Of a DNA stretch of 64,000 nt, positions 1 through 8,708 are shown piece by piece (the stretch's first letter is position 1; every line of letters starts with the position of its first letter). The stretch is from Microcella flavibacter (GTDB taxonomy: Bacteria; Actinomycetota; Actinomycetes; Actinomycetales; Microbacteriaceae), in NCBI RefSeq assembly GCF_012530535.1, contig NZ_CP051299.1:558001-622000 (forward strand). The letters run 5' to 3'. The notes beneath the pieces are model-generated. The model did no database searches. It was not told the DNA's origin and saw only the letters and a list, made by a program, of their open reading frames with translations. The position numbers and the translations under genes are program-made.

Positions 1-2
1 AG

Positions 3-1118
3 CAAGGATGGTCTCCCGCCGCCAACGTCGCCTACGAAATCTGGATCGAAGGCACCGGGAAGCAATACCGCGCCACTGCACAGGACATCCGAAACGGAAC
101 GCTCTACTCGTTTTCCAGCAGCGGCACTTTCAACGGACGTAATGCCGGCTCGGTGGGCGCAGCCTCTCCGCAGCCCGGCTACGCGCCTCCCACGGCTGGC
201 TTCATTGTGAACGACCTCAACTCCAGCCTCGACGTGGAGGCGCTCGCGGCGCTGATGGCTGGAGTGGCGCTCAACAAAATCTGCGAGGCAACGCTTTTCC
301 AACCGGGCACGCGTAACGCTCGCTCGAGCGTGAGCGACCAAACCCTCGCATGTCAGGCCGCTGCCGCCGCGCCCGGCGCTACCGTCCGGTCGGTCCTCCT
401 CGCAATCCGCACTGCCGGCGGCGCCGAGCAGCTGGCGATGCTCGCTGCGTACTTCGTCGGTGACGGCACGTCTCCTGCAACCGTCCCAGACTGGGTCGAC
501 GGCACGGACCGTGGTCCGCGCTCCTCGCCGCCAGTGCCGGAAACGCTTCCGCCTCTGTGGCGCCTGCCCAAGTCGGCACCGCAGTTCGGCACCCAGAACG
601 GTCTCGGCGACGAAGCCGCGAAAACAGCTCTCAAGCAGTGCTACGCGCTCGTTGCATTCGCCGGCACTTTCGGCGACCCATACAAGACGTGCCGCACGTT
701 GCCGATCTTCGCCTCGGGTCAATCCGACGTTCCCCAAGCGACCAACCACGACCTCGAAGCGCTACAGCAGACGCCTTCGTGGGTGAAGCTGGACTATCGC
801 CCGAGCACGGAAAATCCTTCTCCGAGGAGCTGGTACACCGGGGATCCGCGCTGTGCGTCCGCGGACCCGGCCGAAGGAACCAGTTGCGATGAGTACCCCT
901 TCTACTCGAGCGAGCAGGGCGGGCAGCTCGCCGTACCCGCGCCGAGCCTGAAAGTCATCGATAGCGGTCAAAACTCGTTCCAGGGGACGCTTTACAGCTC
1001 CTTCCTCGCCGCATGCAAGTTGACCGCGAAGCCCGTCGGCGAGCGGCAATTCCTGGCGATCCCGCTGCCTCCCGCCGCGTCGCCGTTGCCGACGCTCGCG
1101 ATCTGCAATGGCAACTAA
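3..1118 (+). CDS. NucA/NucB-type nuclease domain protein, 5' end outside the window
   Basis: The reading frame is open from base 3, so only the C-terminal part of a longer protein is seen. Its last third carries a CDEYPF motif at 885-902 followed by YSSEQGG and a QGTLYSSFLAACKL segment, the pattern of the NucA/NucB deoxyribonuclease domain (a metal-dependent DNase domain found in secreted nucleases and polymorphic toxins). The part before it is unassigned. The stop codon is 3 bases before an SMI1/KNR4-like gene, the usual toxin-then-immunity order. Codon use is less GC-biased than the window, and a recombinase lies downstream, so transfer is likely. Nuclease activity is inferred from the motif. 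The delivery part of the protein, if any, cannot be seen. Confidence 0.65.
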   Translation, partial: QGWSPAANVAYEIWIEGTGKQYRATAQDIRNGTLYSFSSSGTFNGRNAGSVGAASPQPGYAPPTAGFIVNDLNSSLDVEALAALMAGVALNKICEATLFQPGTRNARSSVSDQTLACQAAAAAPGATVRSVLLAIRTAGGAEQLAMLAAYFVGDGTSPATVPDWVDGTDRGPRSSPPVPETLPPLWRLPKSAPQFGTQNGLGDEAAKTALKQCYALVAFAGTFGDPYKTCRTLPIFASGQSDVPQATNHDLEALQQTPSWVKLDYRPSTENPSPRSWYTGDPRCASADPAEGTSCDEYPFYSSEQGGQLAVPAPSLKVIDSGQNSFQGTLYSSFLAACKLTAKPVGERQFLAIPLPPAASPLPTLAICNGN

Positions 1119-1121
1119 GCC

Positions 1122-1697
1122 GTGGCCTTCGACGAAGTCAGCGGCCTGCTTGAACAATATGAGCAGCTCGCCCGCGAACGGGGCTCCATCGCTGTCGAGT
1201 ACTTGCGACCAGGGCTCTCACTGGGGCAGATTGACGATGTCGAACAACGCCATGGATTCACCCTCAGCGAGGACGTCAAAGCGATTTGGTCTTGGCATAA
1301 CGGAATCGGCCCTCGACCGTCGCCCGAAACGCCCCGTCGGATCGGCGCGGCCTGGGACTTCATGGACCTCGATCGCTCCATCGATCACGCCAACAGTTCA
1401 CTCCTCAACCGGAACAGCGGCGACGCAGATCGCTACGTGTTCAGTCGCTGGGTGACCTTCGCGGCCTCCTCGGTGAGTGCCGTCATCGAAACCAGCAACA
1501 CCCGTATCCCCGACTCTCCTGTGCTCGTGGACGACGTCACGCAGTCGGTGCTGAACTACCCCATCGTGACCGTCGCCGAGAAGCTCCGCTGGTTCATTTG
1601 GGCTATAGAGAACGAGGCGTGGCACGTCGACGACAAGGGTGCCTGGCAGTCGAACTTCGACTTGTTCCCGAAGAACGCTTTCAAGGACGTCATCTGA
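1122..1697 (+). CDS. SMI1/KNR4-like immunity protein
   Basis: A 191-residue cytoplasmic protein with no signal peptide. Residues about 30-60 (LSLGQIDDVEQRHGFTLSED followed by an HNG tripeptide) match the start of SMI1/KNR4 (SUKH) domains, a superfamily that commonly supplies immunity proteins for polymorphic nuclease toxins. It starts at a GTG 3 bases after the nuclease stop codon, so the two are surely co-transcribed and probably translationally coupled. The likely role is to bind and block the nuclease in the producing cell; this is an inference from family and position. Start chosen by proximity; no strong ribosome site lies outside the upstream gene. Confidence 0.65.
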   Translation: MAFDEVSGLLEQYEQLARERGSIAVEYLRPGLSLGQIDDVEQRHGFTLSEDVKAIWSWHNGIGPRPSPETPRRIGAAWDFMDLDRSIDHANSSLLNRNSGDADRYVFSRWVTFAASSVSAVIETSNTRIPDSPVLVDDVTQSVLNYPIVTVAEKLRWFIWAIENEAWHVDDKGAWQSNFDLFPKNAFKDVI

Positions 1698-1982
1698 CCG
1701 CGGGCATATTTGCCGGCAAGCCCCATAGCGAGTGAAGGTGGCGGGCGCTGAGCCGTTGATGCTGATGGCGTGGGTGGAGGCATGTGCCGCTCGAGGTGAT
1801 TATCGGCGCTGGCCTCTATGGACGTCACTTGGAGGCAGCGATGAGCTGGATGATTGCGAGCGGTGCGCCGTCAAGCAGGTAGGGGCGAAGGCCCTGCGGG
1901 TGGCGCGGACGTTGCCGGTGGTGACGGGCGCGATCGCGACGATGAAATCGAGTAGTGAACGAAAGGCGGGGCGCACTCGTGC
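1698..1982. other. unassigned stretch between immunity gene and recombinase
   Basis: A 285-base stretch with lower GC than the window. A 100-codon open frame from a GTG at 1732 runs into the recombinase gene on the other strand, but its translation resembles no family I know and has no ribosome site. It may be debris of a mobile element. A 16-base sequence at 1702-1717 (GGGCATATTTGCCGGC) is matched 14 of 16 at 2603-2618, flanking the recombinase gene. Confidence 0.3.
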
Positions 1983-2570
1983 CTATTTGGCGTTGATCAG
2001 ATCGCGCTGGGCGGCTCGCTCGAGCGCGCGGTAAACCGTTGACCGCGCGACGCCGAACAACTCCGCGAGCTCACCCGAGGTGTGTGCGCCCGCATGGTGC
2101 AAGCTGACCAGGTGCGCTTCTTGCGTCGGCGAGAGCTTGGGCTGTTTCCCACGAAGCCGGCCTTTCGCGCGAGCGACGGCCATCCCCTCGCGCGTGCGGG
2201 CTCGGATGAGGTCAGCTTCGAACTCAGCGACCATGCCGAGCACGTTGAACAACAACCTACCAACGGGGTCTGTCGGGTCGTAGAGGCTTCCGCCGAGGCT
2301 CAGACGCACGCCCTTCGCAGCGAGCTCGTCGGCGATGTCGCGGGCGTCCGGCAGGGAGCGAGCGAGCCGGTCGAGCTTCGACACCACGAGAGTGTCGCCT
2401 TCGCGACACGCGGCGAGGGCCTCCCGCAGGCCCGGCCGAGCACGGTTCGTGCCGGTCAGTCCGTGGTCGACGTGGATGTTCCGTTCCTCGACCCCGAGCG
2501 CCATCAGCGCATCCCGCTGGACGGTCAGATCTTGCTCGATGGTGGAGACGCGTGCGTACCCGATCAGCAT
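1983..2570 (-). CDS. serine recombinase (resolvase/invertase family)
   Basis: A 195-residue small serine recombinase of the Tn3 resolvase/DNA invertase type. The N-terminal MLIGYARVS carries the catalytic Ser9; the LDRLARS motif and the GRLLFNVLGMVAEFEADLI E-helix stretch follow; residues about 145-187 hold the HTH_7 DNA-binding helix-turn-helix (GELAELFGVARSTVYRALE). Length and domain order are complete, so it looks functional. These enzymes cut and rejoin DNA at short paired sites through a phosphoserine link. It sits beside a toxin/immunity pair and no transposase is visible, so it may be a remnant of a transposon or a stand-alone invertase/resolvase. Two similar 16-base sequences at 1702 and 2603 are candidate sites only. 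Confidence 0.9.
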   Translation of the reverse strand: MLIGYARVSTIEQDLTVQRDALMALGVEERNIHVDHGLTGTNRARPGLREALAACREGDTLVVSKLDRLARSLPDARDIADELAAKGVRLSLGGSLYDPTDPVGRLLFNVLGMVAEFEADLIRARTREGMAVARAKGRLRGKQPKLSPTQEAHLVSLHHAGAHTSGELAELFGVARSTVYRALERAAQRDLINAK

Positions 2571-2745
2571 GCCGCGACTGTAGCGTTTGCCACCCCCTCA
2601 CCGGGCAGATTTGCGGGCGGGTCTTACGAGAATCGCCGAGACGAGCATCCAGCCCGGTCTCGAGGACCGCTCCGCCCGAATCGGGGTGTCCCGGTGAGGG
2701 TACAGCTAGCGGGCACGACCGCGCTCGACCGACGCATGGCCTCCC

Positions 2746-2751
2746 TATCCT
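2746..2751 (+). promoter_or_regulatory. -10 box TATCCT, leaderless PPTase transcript
   Basis: TATCCT ends 6 bases before the ATG at 2758. This spacing places the transcription start at or next to the start codon, as in leaderless actinobacterial mRNAs, and there is no ribosome site. Confidence 0.45.
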
Positions 2752-2757
2752 GAAGCG

Positions 2758-3390
2758 ATGGAGCCGGGGCGCGCGTCGTGGGGCCCAGTGCGCGTTGCCT
2801 GGGCGTCCGTGCCCGGAGACGCATCGGACCGACCGACACTGCGTGAGGCGCGGCGGGTGCTCGCCCGCGAGCTGCTCACGGCCCTCGTCGCCGAGCTCGC
2901 GCTCGAGGGCGTGGCGACCGTGACCGTTTCCCGCCGCTGCTCGATTTGCGGTGCCGAGGACCACGGCTCCCCGAGCATCCCGGGCGCGCCGGTCGTCGTG
3001 AGCATCGCCTACGCCGGGGGCGCGGTAGCGGTCGCGGTCGCCCTGCAGACGGAGACCGCCGCGGTCGGGGTGGACCTCGAGCGCGTGACGGCCGCGGGCC
3101 GGCATGCGCCGCTCGGGGAACTGGGGGCGCTGTTCGCGCCCGGAGCTGCTCCGAGCCTGGAGGCGTGGACGCTGCTCGAGGCTGCGCTCAAGGCCGATGG
3201 CCGGGGGCTGCGGGTCGAGCTCGCCGACTGCATCATCCGAGAGGCGCCGGCAGCGGCATCCCGAGACGGCGCCGCCGAGTACGAGGTCGGTGCACCCGGC
3301 CGAGCAGGCCCGATCGAGGCCGCCGTCCTGCCCGGCCCCGAGGGCTTCGTGCTCAGCGTCGCGGCGATACCGCCGACGCCGCCGTCCTGA
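2758..3390 (+). CDS. 4'-phosphopantetheinyl transferase superfamily protein
   Basis: A 210-residue enzyme that would move the phosphopantetheine arm of CoA onto the serine of carrier proteins. Visible landmarks are the CSICGAEDHGSP element at about residues 61-72 typical of the family, GVDLE at 104-108 (metal-binding Asp106 and Glu108) and WTLLEAALK at 137-145 with the third acidic residue Glu141 and Lys145. The usual first lysine of WxxKE is leucine here. It faces the synthetase operon and its 3' end overlaps the M1 peptidase gene by 38 bases (tail to tail). The obvious client is Ser557 of the neighbouring synthetase, an inference from adjacency. Confidence 0.85.
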   Translation: MEPGRASWGPVRVAWASVPGDASDRPTLREARRVLARELLTALVAELALEGVATVTVSRRCSICGAEDHGSPSIPGAPVVVSIAYAGGAVAVAVALQTETAAVGVDLERVTAAGRHAPLGELGALFAPGAAPSLEAWTLLEAALKADGRGLRVELADCIIREAPAAASRDGAAEYEVGAPGRAGPIEAAVLPGPEGFVLSVAAIPPTPPS

Positions 3391-4717
3391 CCGCGCGAGC
3401 GACCGCACGCCCCGCGCGCCCGGCCCTCGGCAGCGCCGGCAGTGGCAGCTCGTCGAGCCAGTCGTGCAGCAGCTCCGACACCGGCACGGGCGACAGCTGC
3501 TCGGCCAGCGCGACGAACTCGTCCGTCGTCGCCGTGCCCGAGGCGTGCTGCGCGCACCACGCCCGCAGCACCGCGAAGAAGGCCTCGTCCCCGGCCGTCA
3601 GTCGCAGCGCGTGCAGCGCGAGCGCGCCGCGCTTGTAGACGCGGTCGTCGAACATGAGGTCGGGGCCCGGGTCGCGCAGCAGCAGGTCCTGCGGCAGGGC
3701 GTCGAGGCGCGCGTGGTGGTGCATCGCGCGCTCGTGGGCGGTGTCGGCGCCCGAGTGCTCCGACCAGATCCACTCGGCGTAGCAGGCGAAGCCCTCGTTG
3801 AGCCAGATGTCGCTCCAGGCGGCGACGCCGACGCTGTTGCCGAACCACTGGTGCGCGAGCTCGTGGGCGATGAGCCGCTCGAGCCCGCCGACGCCGTCGA
3901 TGTGACTCGCGCCGAAGACGCCGATGCCCTGCGACTCGAGCGGGATCTCGAGGTCGTCGGCGGTGACGACGATCGTGTACTCCGGCAGCGGGTAGGGCCC
4001 GAACCGCTCCTGGAAGAGCGCCATCATCGCGCCCAGGTCGGCGAAGTCGGCGTGCACGCGGTCGGCCAGGGGCCGCGGATAGAACAGGCGCCCGGTGCGG
4101 TCGTCGAGCGGCACCGTCTCCTCGACGAAGCGGCCGAGCACGACGGTCATCAGGTACGTGGGGGTCGGGATGCTCTGCTCGAACTTCCACGTCGCCGTGC
4201 TGCCGCGCCCGCCCTTCTCGACGCGCACGCCGCTCGCCACGACGGTGTACGCCGCATCCGTGCTGATCGTGAGCCCGTAGGTGGCCTTGTCGGAGGGCAC
4301 GTCGTTGCAGGGGAACCAGGTCGGCGAGCCGGTGGGCTGCGAGGCGACGAGCGCGCCGTCCTCCAGCTCCTCCCACCCGATCGTGCCCCAGCGGGAACGG
4401 CGGGGCCGGGGTGCTCCGCCGTAGACGACGGTGAGCTCGACGCCGTCGCCCGCCTCGAGCGGTGCCGGCAGGGTGATGCGTAGCTTGCGGTCGCTCTGGT
4501 GGAACGCGGGCGCGCGCCGACCATCCACCAGCACCTTCGATGCCCGCAGCCCGACGAGGTCGAGCGAGACGGTCGAGATCGCGGCCGCCGCGTGCACGCG
4601 GATCACGGCGGTGCCGCTCAGCCGGTTGGTCGAGGCCTTGTAGTCGAGGGCGAGGTCGTAGTGGTCGACGCCGATCGAGGCGTCGCCGCTCTGCGGGGTG
4701 TAGCGGTCGCCGCTCAT
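3353..4717 (-). CDS. short M1 family zinc metallopeptidase, candidate poly-lysine hydrolase
   Basis: A 454-residue M1 aminopeptidase-type enzyme without the long C-terminal domains of PepN. Zinc ligands are seen in HELAHQWFGN (His285, Glu286, His289) and the distal Glu308 in NEGF. The GAMEN exopeptidase loop is replaced by PLESQGIGVFG, keeping the glutamate. No signal peptide is obvious. The start is the ATG at 4717, which overlaps the synthetase TGA as ATGA, so translation is coupled; an upstream start at 4759 would lie inside the synthetase. In Streptomyces albulus the epsilon-poly-L-lysine-degrading enzyme is a zinc-dependent exo-type aminopeptidase, so a role in trimming or detoxifying the polymer made by the upstream enzyme is a reasonable inference. 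Confidence 0.85.
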   Translation of the reverse strand: MSGDRYTPQSGDASIGVDHYDLALDYKASTNRLSGTAVIRVHAAAAISTVSLDLVGLRASKVLVDGRRAPAFHQSDRKLRITLPAPLEAGDGVELTVVYGGAPRPRRSRWGTIGWEELEDGALVASQPTGSPTWFPCNDVPSDKATYGLTISTDAAYTVVASGVRVEKGGRGSTATWKFEQSIPTPTYLMTVVLGRFVEETVPLDDRTGRLFYPRPLADRVHADFADLGAMMALFQERFGPYPLPEYTIVVTADDLEIPLESQGIGVFGASHIDGVGGLERLIAHELAHQWFGNSVGVAAWSDIWLNEGFACYAEWIWSEHSGADTAHERAMHHHARLDALPQDLLLRDPGPDLMFDDRVYKRGALALHALRLTAGDEAFFAVLRAWCAQHASGTATTDEFVALAEQLSPVPVSELLHDWLDELPLPALPRAGRAGRAVARAVRTAASAVSPRR

Positions 4718-7700
4718 CCGTTCGAGGCCTGGTAGGCGCGCACGGTGACGGCGCGCCACGGGCCGATGGGGTTGCCGCTCCAGCGGCTGCCGACGGGCAC
4801 GGTCTCGCCGCGCATGACGAGGGAGGCGGGGCCGACGGTCGCGTTCGCGCCGATGCTGGCCGCGGGCAGGATGACGCTGTGCGGGCCGAGGGTCGCGCCC
4901 GCCTCGAGGGTCACCGTGTCGATGCTCATCACCCGATCATGGAACAGATGCGTCTGAACCACACATCCGCGGTTGACGGTGGCGCCGTCGCCGAGGGTGA
5001 CGAGGTCGGGCTCGGGCAGCCAGTAGCTGTCCGTCCAGACGCCGCGGCCGATCGTCGCGCCGAGCGAGCGCAGCCAGACGGCGAGGGCGGGCGTGCCCGA
5101 GGCGGCGTTGGCGAACCAGGGCGCGGCGACCATCTCGGTGAAGGTGTCGGCGACCTCGGTGCGCCAGACGAAGCTCGACCAGAGCGGGTGCTCGCCGGGG
5201 CGGATGGGGCCGACGATCGTCCACTTCGCGAGCGTCGTCGCGGCCGCGGCGAGCACGCTGGCGACGAGCAGCACGACGCCCGAGGCGAGCACGGCGACGA
5301 GCAGGCCGGCGTCGAGCACGATGCGGGCCAGCACGAGCAGCACGCCGAGCCCGATCGCGCAGGTGACGACGACGGGCACGATGCGGCCGAGCTCCCACAG
5401 CGCGCGGGCGAGTCGCAGCGAGCGGCGGGGGCGGTAGGTGCGCTCGAGGTCGGCGTCGTTCACGACGCGCCGCAGGCGCACGGCGGGCGAGCCGAGCCAC
5501 GACGAGCCGGGCTTCGACTTCTCGGGCGCGACCGAGAGCACGGCGACGAGCCCGTCCTTCGGCACGCGGTGGCCGGCGCCCGCCATGCCCGAGTTGCCGA
5601 GGAACGCCCGCTTGCCGATGCGCGCGCGGCCCAGGCGCATCCACCCGCCTGAGAGCTCGTAGGTGGCGACCATCGTGTCGTCGGCGAGGAAGGCGCCGTC
5701 GTCGATCGTCGTGAGCGAGGGGATGAGCAGCACGGTCGACGCCTCGACGTCGCGGCCGACCTCGGCGCCGAGCGCGCGCAGCCACAGCGGCGTCAGCAGG
5801 CTCGAGTACAGCGGAAACAGCAGCGTGCGCGCCGAGTCGAGCAGCCGCTCGGTCGTCCACGCCTGCCAGGCGACGCGCCCGCGCACGGGATGCACGCCCT
5901 CGACGAGCCCGATCGACAGCAGCCGCACGAGCACCAGCACGGTGAGCGCGAAGACGAGGCCTGTCACGAGGGTCGCCGGCACGAGCCAGAGCAGCGCCGC
6001 CGGGACGGCCGCGGCGAGGGACTCGGCGCCGCGCATCCCGGTCGCGATGATGCCCGCACCGGCCGTCATCGCGACGAAGGGCAGCAGCCCGAGCAGGCTC
6101 GACGAGGCGCCGTAGGCCCACAGCCAGCGGCGCGGCGCAGGCGGGCGCTCGGGGGCGAGGGGGCGGGATGCTCCGCCGACGCGCACCGCCGGCGACCCCG
6201 CCCAGCGCTGCCCCGCGCGTACCCGGCCGAAGACCGCGGAACCCGGGGCGATCTCGGCCTCGCGCCCGATGCGCGTGCCGGGGGCGAGCGTGCTGCGCGA
6301 GCCGATCGTGGCGCCGGCCCCGATGCGGATGCCGCCGATGCGCACGGTGTCGCCGTCGATCCAGTAGCCCGAGAGGTCGACCTCGGGCTCGATCGCGGCG
6401 CCGTCGGCGATCGTGAGCATGCCGGTCACGGGCGGCAGCGAGTGCAGGTCGACGTTCGTGCCGATCGTCGCGCCGAGGGCGCGGGCGTAGTACGAGACCC
6501 AGGGCGCCCCGGCGAGCCCGACCGGGTCGATCTGGTGGGCGACCTGCTCGGCGAGCCACAGCCGCAGGTGCACGCCGCCGCCGCGCGGGTAGTCGCCGGG
6601 CTGCACGCCGCGCAGCAGCAGGCGCGCGATGGCGGCGGAGACGAACATGCGGCCCGCGGGCGTGATGAACAGCAGGAACCCGATGATGATGACCGGCAGC
6701 GGGGCGGCGGGCAGGAACTCGAAGCCGGGCATGAGGCGCAGGATCGCGCTCGCCGTGAGCAGCCACAGCAGCCAGCGCAGCCCGGCGAAGACGAACAGCG
6801 GCACGCCCGCGAGGGTCTGCACCCACTGCATGATGCGCGGGGTGGGGCGGGCGACGCTGAAGCCGTTCGGAACGGCGTCGAGCTCTGACGACTCCGCCTC
6901 GACGGCGTCGGCCATCTGGCGCAGGCGCGGCAGGTCGTAGACGTCGGCCATCGTGAACTCGGGCGCGCGCGTGCGGATGCGCGAGACGAGCTGCGCGGCC
7001 GCGAGCGAGCCGCCGCCGAGCTCGAAGAAGTCGGCGTCGTCGTCGGCGGGGCGGATGCCCAGCACGGCGACCCACTGCTCGGCGAGCCACGCGGCGGTGC
7101 CCGAGAGCGTCGAGTCGCCCTCATCGGTGCCGGTGAGCGGCCACGGCAGCGCGGCCTTGTCGACCTTGCCCGAGGTGCGGACGGGCAGGTCGTCGACGAT
7201 CGCGAGCAGCGGGATGAGCGGCGCGGGCAGCGCGAGCGCGAGCTCGGCCCGCGCGGTCTGCCGGTCGAAGCCCTCGGCGGGCACGACGTAGGCGACGAGC
7301 AGCGGGATGCCGCCCTCCGAGCGCTGCACGACGACGGCGGAGGCGGAGATCGCGCTCAGCGCGTCGAGAGCCGCCTCGACCTCGCCGAGCTCGATGCGGC
7401 GGCCGCCGATCTTCACCTGGTCGTCGGCGCGGCCCTGGAATACGAGGCCCTCGGCCTCGAGCCGCACGAGGTCACCGGAGCGGTAGGCGCGATCCCAGCC
7501 GATCGAGGGCATGGGCGCGTACTTCTCGGCGTCCTTCGCCGGGTCGAGGTAGCGGGCGAGGCCGACCCCGCCGATGACGAGCTCGCCGACCTCGCCGAGG
7601 GCGACCCGCTCGCCGGTCGGGTCGACGACCGCGAGCGACCAGCCGTCGAGCGGCAGGCCGATGCGCACGAGCCCCTCGCCGTCGAGCAGCGCGGCCGAGG

Positions 7701-8676
7701 CGACGACCGTGGCCTCGGTGGGGCCGTAGGTGTTCCAGACCTCGCGGCCCTCGGCGACGAGCCGCGCGACGAGCTCGGGCGGGCAGGCCTCGCCGCCGAA
7801 GATCAGCAGGCGCACGTTCTCGATCGCGTCGCGCGGCCACAGCGCGGCGAGCGTCGGCACGGTCGAGACGACGGTGATGCCGTGGCCGACCAGCCACGGG
7901 CCGAGATCCTCACCCGAGCGCACGAGGGCGCGCGGGGCGGGCACGAGGCAGGCGCCGTGCCGCCAGGCGAGCCACATCTCCTCGCACGAGGCGTCGAAGG
8001 CGACGGAGAGGCCGGCGAGCACGCGGTCCCCGGGCCCGAGCGGAGCATCCTGCAGGAAGAGGCGGGCCTCGGCGTCGACGAACGCGGCCGCCGAGCGATG
8101 CGTCACCGCAACGCCCTTCGGTACGCCCGTCGAGCCCGAGGTGAAGATGATCCAGGCGTCGTCGTCGACCGTCGGCGGCGGCACGGTCGGGATCGCCCGC
8201 GAGGCGGGGTGCGGGGCGTCGCCGGCGAAGAGGGCGGCGCTCGCCGCGGCATCGGCGCCGGTCGCGGTGGCGGGATGCTCGCTCGCGGCTCCATCCACGC
8301 GCTCGAGCACCCCGGCTCCCGTCACGACCCCGACGACTCCGGCCTCGCCGAACACGAGCCGCGCCCGCTCGGGCGGATCATCGGCGTCGACCGGCACGTA
8401 CGCCGCCCCGACCGCCATGATGCCGAGGATCGCGAGGTAGAGCTCCCGACCGCCGGAGGGCATCCGCACGCCGACGCGGTCGCCGCGGCGCACCCCCTGC
8501 TCACGCAGTCGAGCGGCGGTGCGGCCGACCTGCACGAGCAGCTCGGCGTAGCTGAGAGCCCCGGCGGCGTCCTCGATCGCGGAGGCCTGCGGGTGCCGTG
8601 CGCTCGTCTCGCGCAGGATGTCGAGGAGCGTGCGGGGCTCGGCGGCCAGCGCCCCGCGGTCGAGGAACTGCTGCAC
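4714..8676 (-). CDS. Pls/PosA-type non-ribosomal peptide synthetase, predicted lysine-activating
   Basis: A 1320-residue membrane-bound synthetase. The adenylation domain (about residues 15-515) has A3 IIFTSGSTGVPKG at 176-188, NTYGPTEATV at 315-324, YRSGDL at 398-403 and TSGKVDK at 501-507. The carrier domain has the GGGS motif with Ser557. The rest has about six membrane spans in three pairs, each pair followed by a hexapeptide left-handed-helix-like domain, exactly the layout of the epsilon-poly-L-lysine synthetase Pls; there is no condensation or thioesterase domain. Aligned by eye to GrsA-PheA, the specificity residues are D228 A229 E232 S271 I292 G294 T316 V324 V325 K504, very close to the published lysine code DAESIGSVCK. 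A homopolymer of lysine or a related diamino acid is the likely product. Confidence 0.88.
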   Translation of the reverse strand: MQQFLDRGALAAEPRTLLDILRETSARHPQASAIEDAAGALSYAELLVQVGRTAARLREQGVRRGDRVGVRMPSGGRELYLAILGIMAVGAAYVPVDADDPPERARLVFGEAGVVGVVTGAGVLERVDGAASEHPATATGADAAASAALFAGDAPHPASRAIPTVPPPTVDDDAWIIFTSGSTGVPKGVAVTHRSAAAFVDAEARLFLQDAPLGPGDRVLAGLSVAFDASCEEMWLAWRHGACLVPAPRALVRSGEDLGPWLVGHGITVVSTVPTLAALWPRDAIENVRLLIFGGEACPPELVARLVAEGREVWNTYGPTEATVVASAALLDGEGLVRIGLPLDGWSLAVVDPTGERVALGEVGELVIGGVGLARYLDPAKDAEKYAPMPSIGWDRAYRSGDLVRLEAEGLVFQGRADDQVKIGGRRIELGEVEAALDALSAISASAVVVQRSEGGIPLLVAYVVPAEGFDRQTARAELALALPAPLIPLLAIVDDLPVRTSGKVDKAALPWPLTGTDEGDSTLSGTAAWLAEQWVAVLGIRPADDDADFFELGGGSLAAAQLVSRIRTRAPEFTMADVYDLPRLRQMADAVEAESSELDAVPNGFSVARPTPRIMQWVQTLAGVPLFVFAGLRWLLWLLTASAILRLMPGFEFLPAAPLPVIIIGFLLFITPAGRMFVSAAIARLLLRGVQPGDYPRGGGVHLRLWLAEQVAHQIDPVGLAGAPWVSYYARALGATIGTNVDLHSLPPVTGMLTIADGAAIEPEVDLSGYWIDGDTVRIGGIRIGAGATIGSRSTLAPGTRIGREAEIAPGSAVFGRVRAGQRWAGSPAVRVGGASRPLAPERPPAPRRWLWAYGASSSLLGLLPFVAMTAGAGIIATGMRGAESLAAAVPAALLWLVPATLVTGLVFALTVLVLVRLLSIGLVEGVHPVRGRVAWQAWTTERLLDSARTLLFPLYSSLLTPLWLRALGAEVGRDVEASTVLLIPSLTTIDDGAFLADDTMVATYELSGGWMRLGRARIGKRAFLGNSGMAGAGHRVPKDGLVAVLSVAPEKSKPGSSWLGSPAVRLRRVVNDADLERTYRPRRSLRLARALWELGRIVPVVVTCAIGLGVLLVLARIVLDAGLLVAVLASGVVLLVASVLAAAATTLAKWTIVGPIRPGEHPLWSSFVWRTEVADTFTEMVAAPWFANAASGTPALAVWLRSLGATIGRGVWTDSYWLPEPDLVTLGDGATVNRGCVVQTHLFHDRVMSIDTVTLEAGATLGPHSVILPAASIGANATVGPASLVMRGETVPVGSRWSGNPIGPWRAVTVRAYQASNG

Positions 8677-8708
8677 GATCGCCTTCGAGGTCGGGCCGGA
8701 CGCGCCGG

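Noticed and set aside
1732-2034. 100-codon frame between immunity gene and recombinase
   Set aside because: Overlaps the recombinase 3' end on the other strand and shows no recognisable domain.
4540-5652. Long plus-strand frames opposite the synthetase (also 5890-6888, 7882-8757)
   Set aside because: At 73% GC the strand opposite a real gene is often open. These translate to Arg/Gly/Ala/His-rich sequences with no domain, and the minus strand carries clear NRPS motifs.
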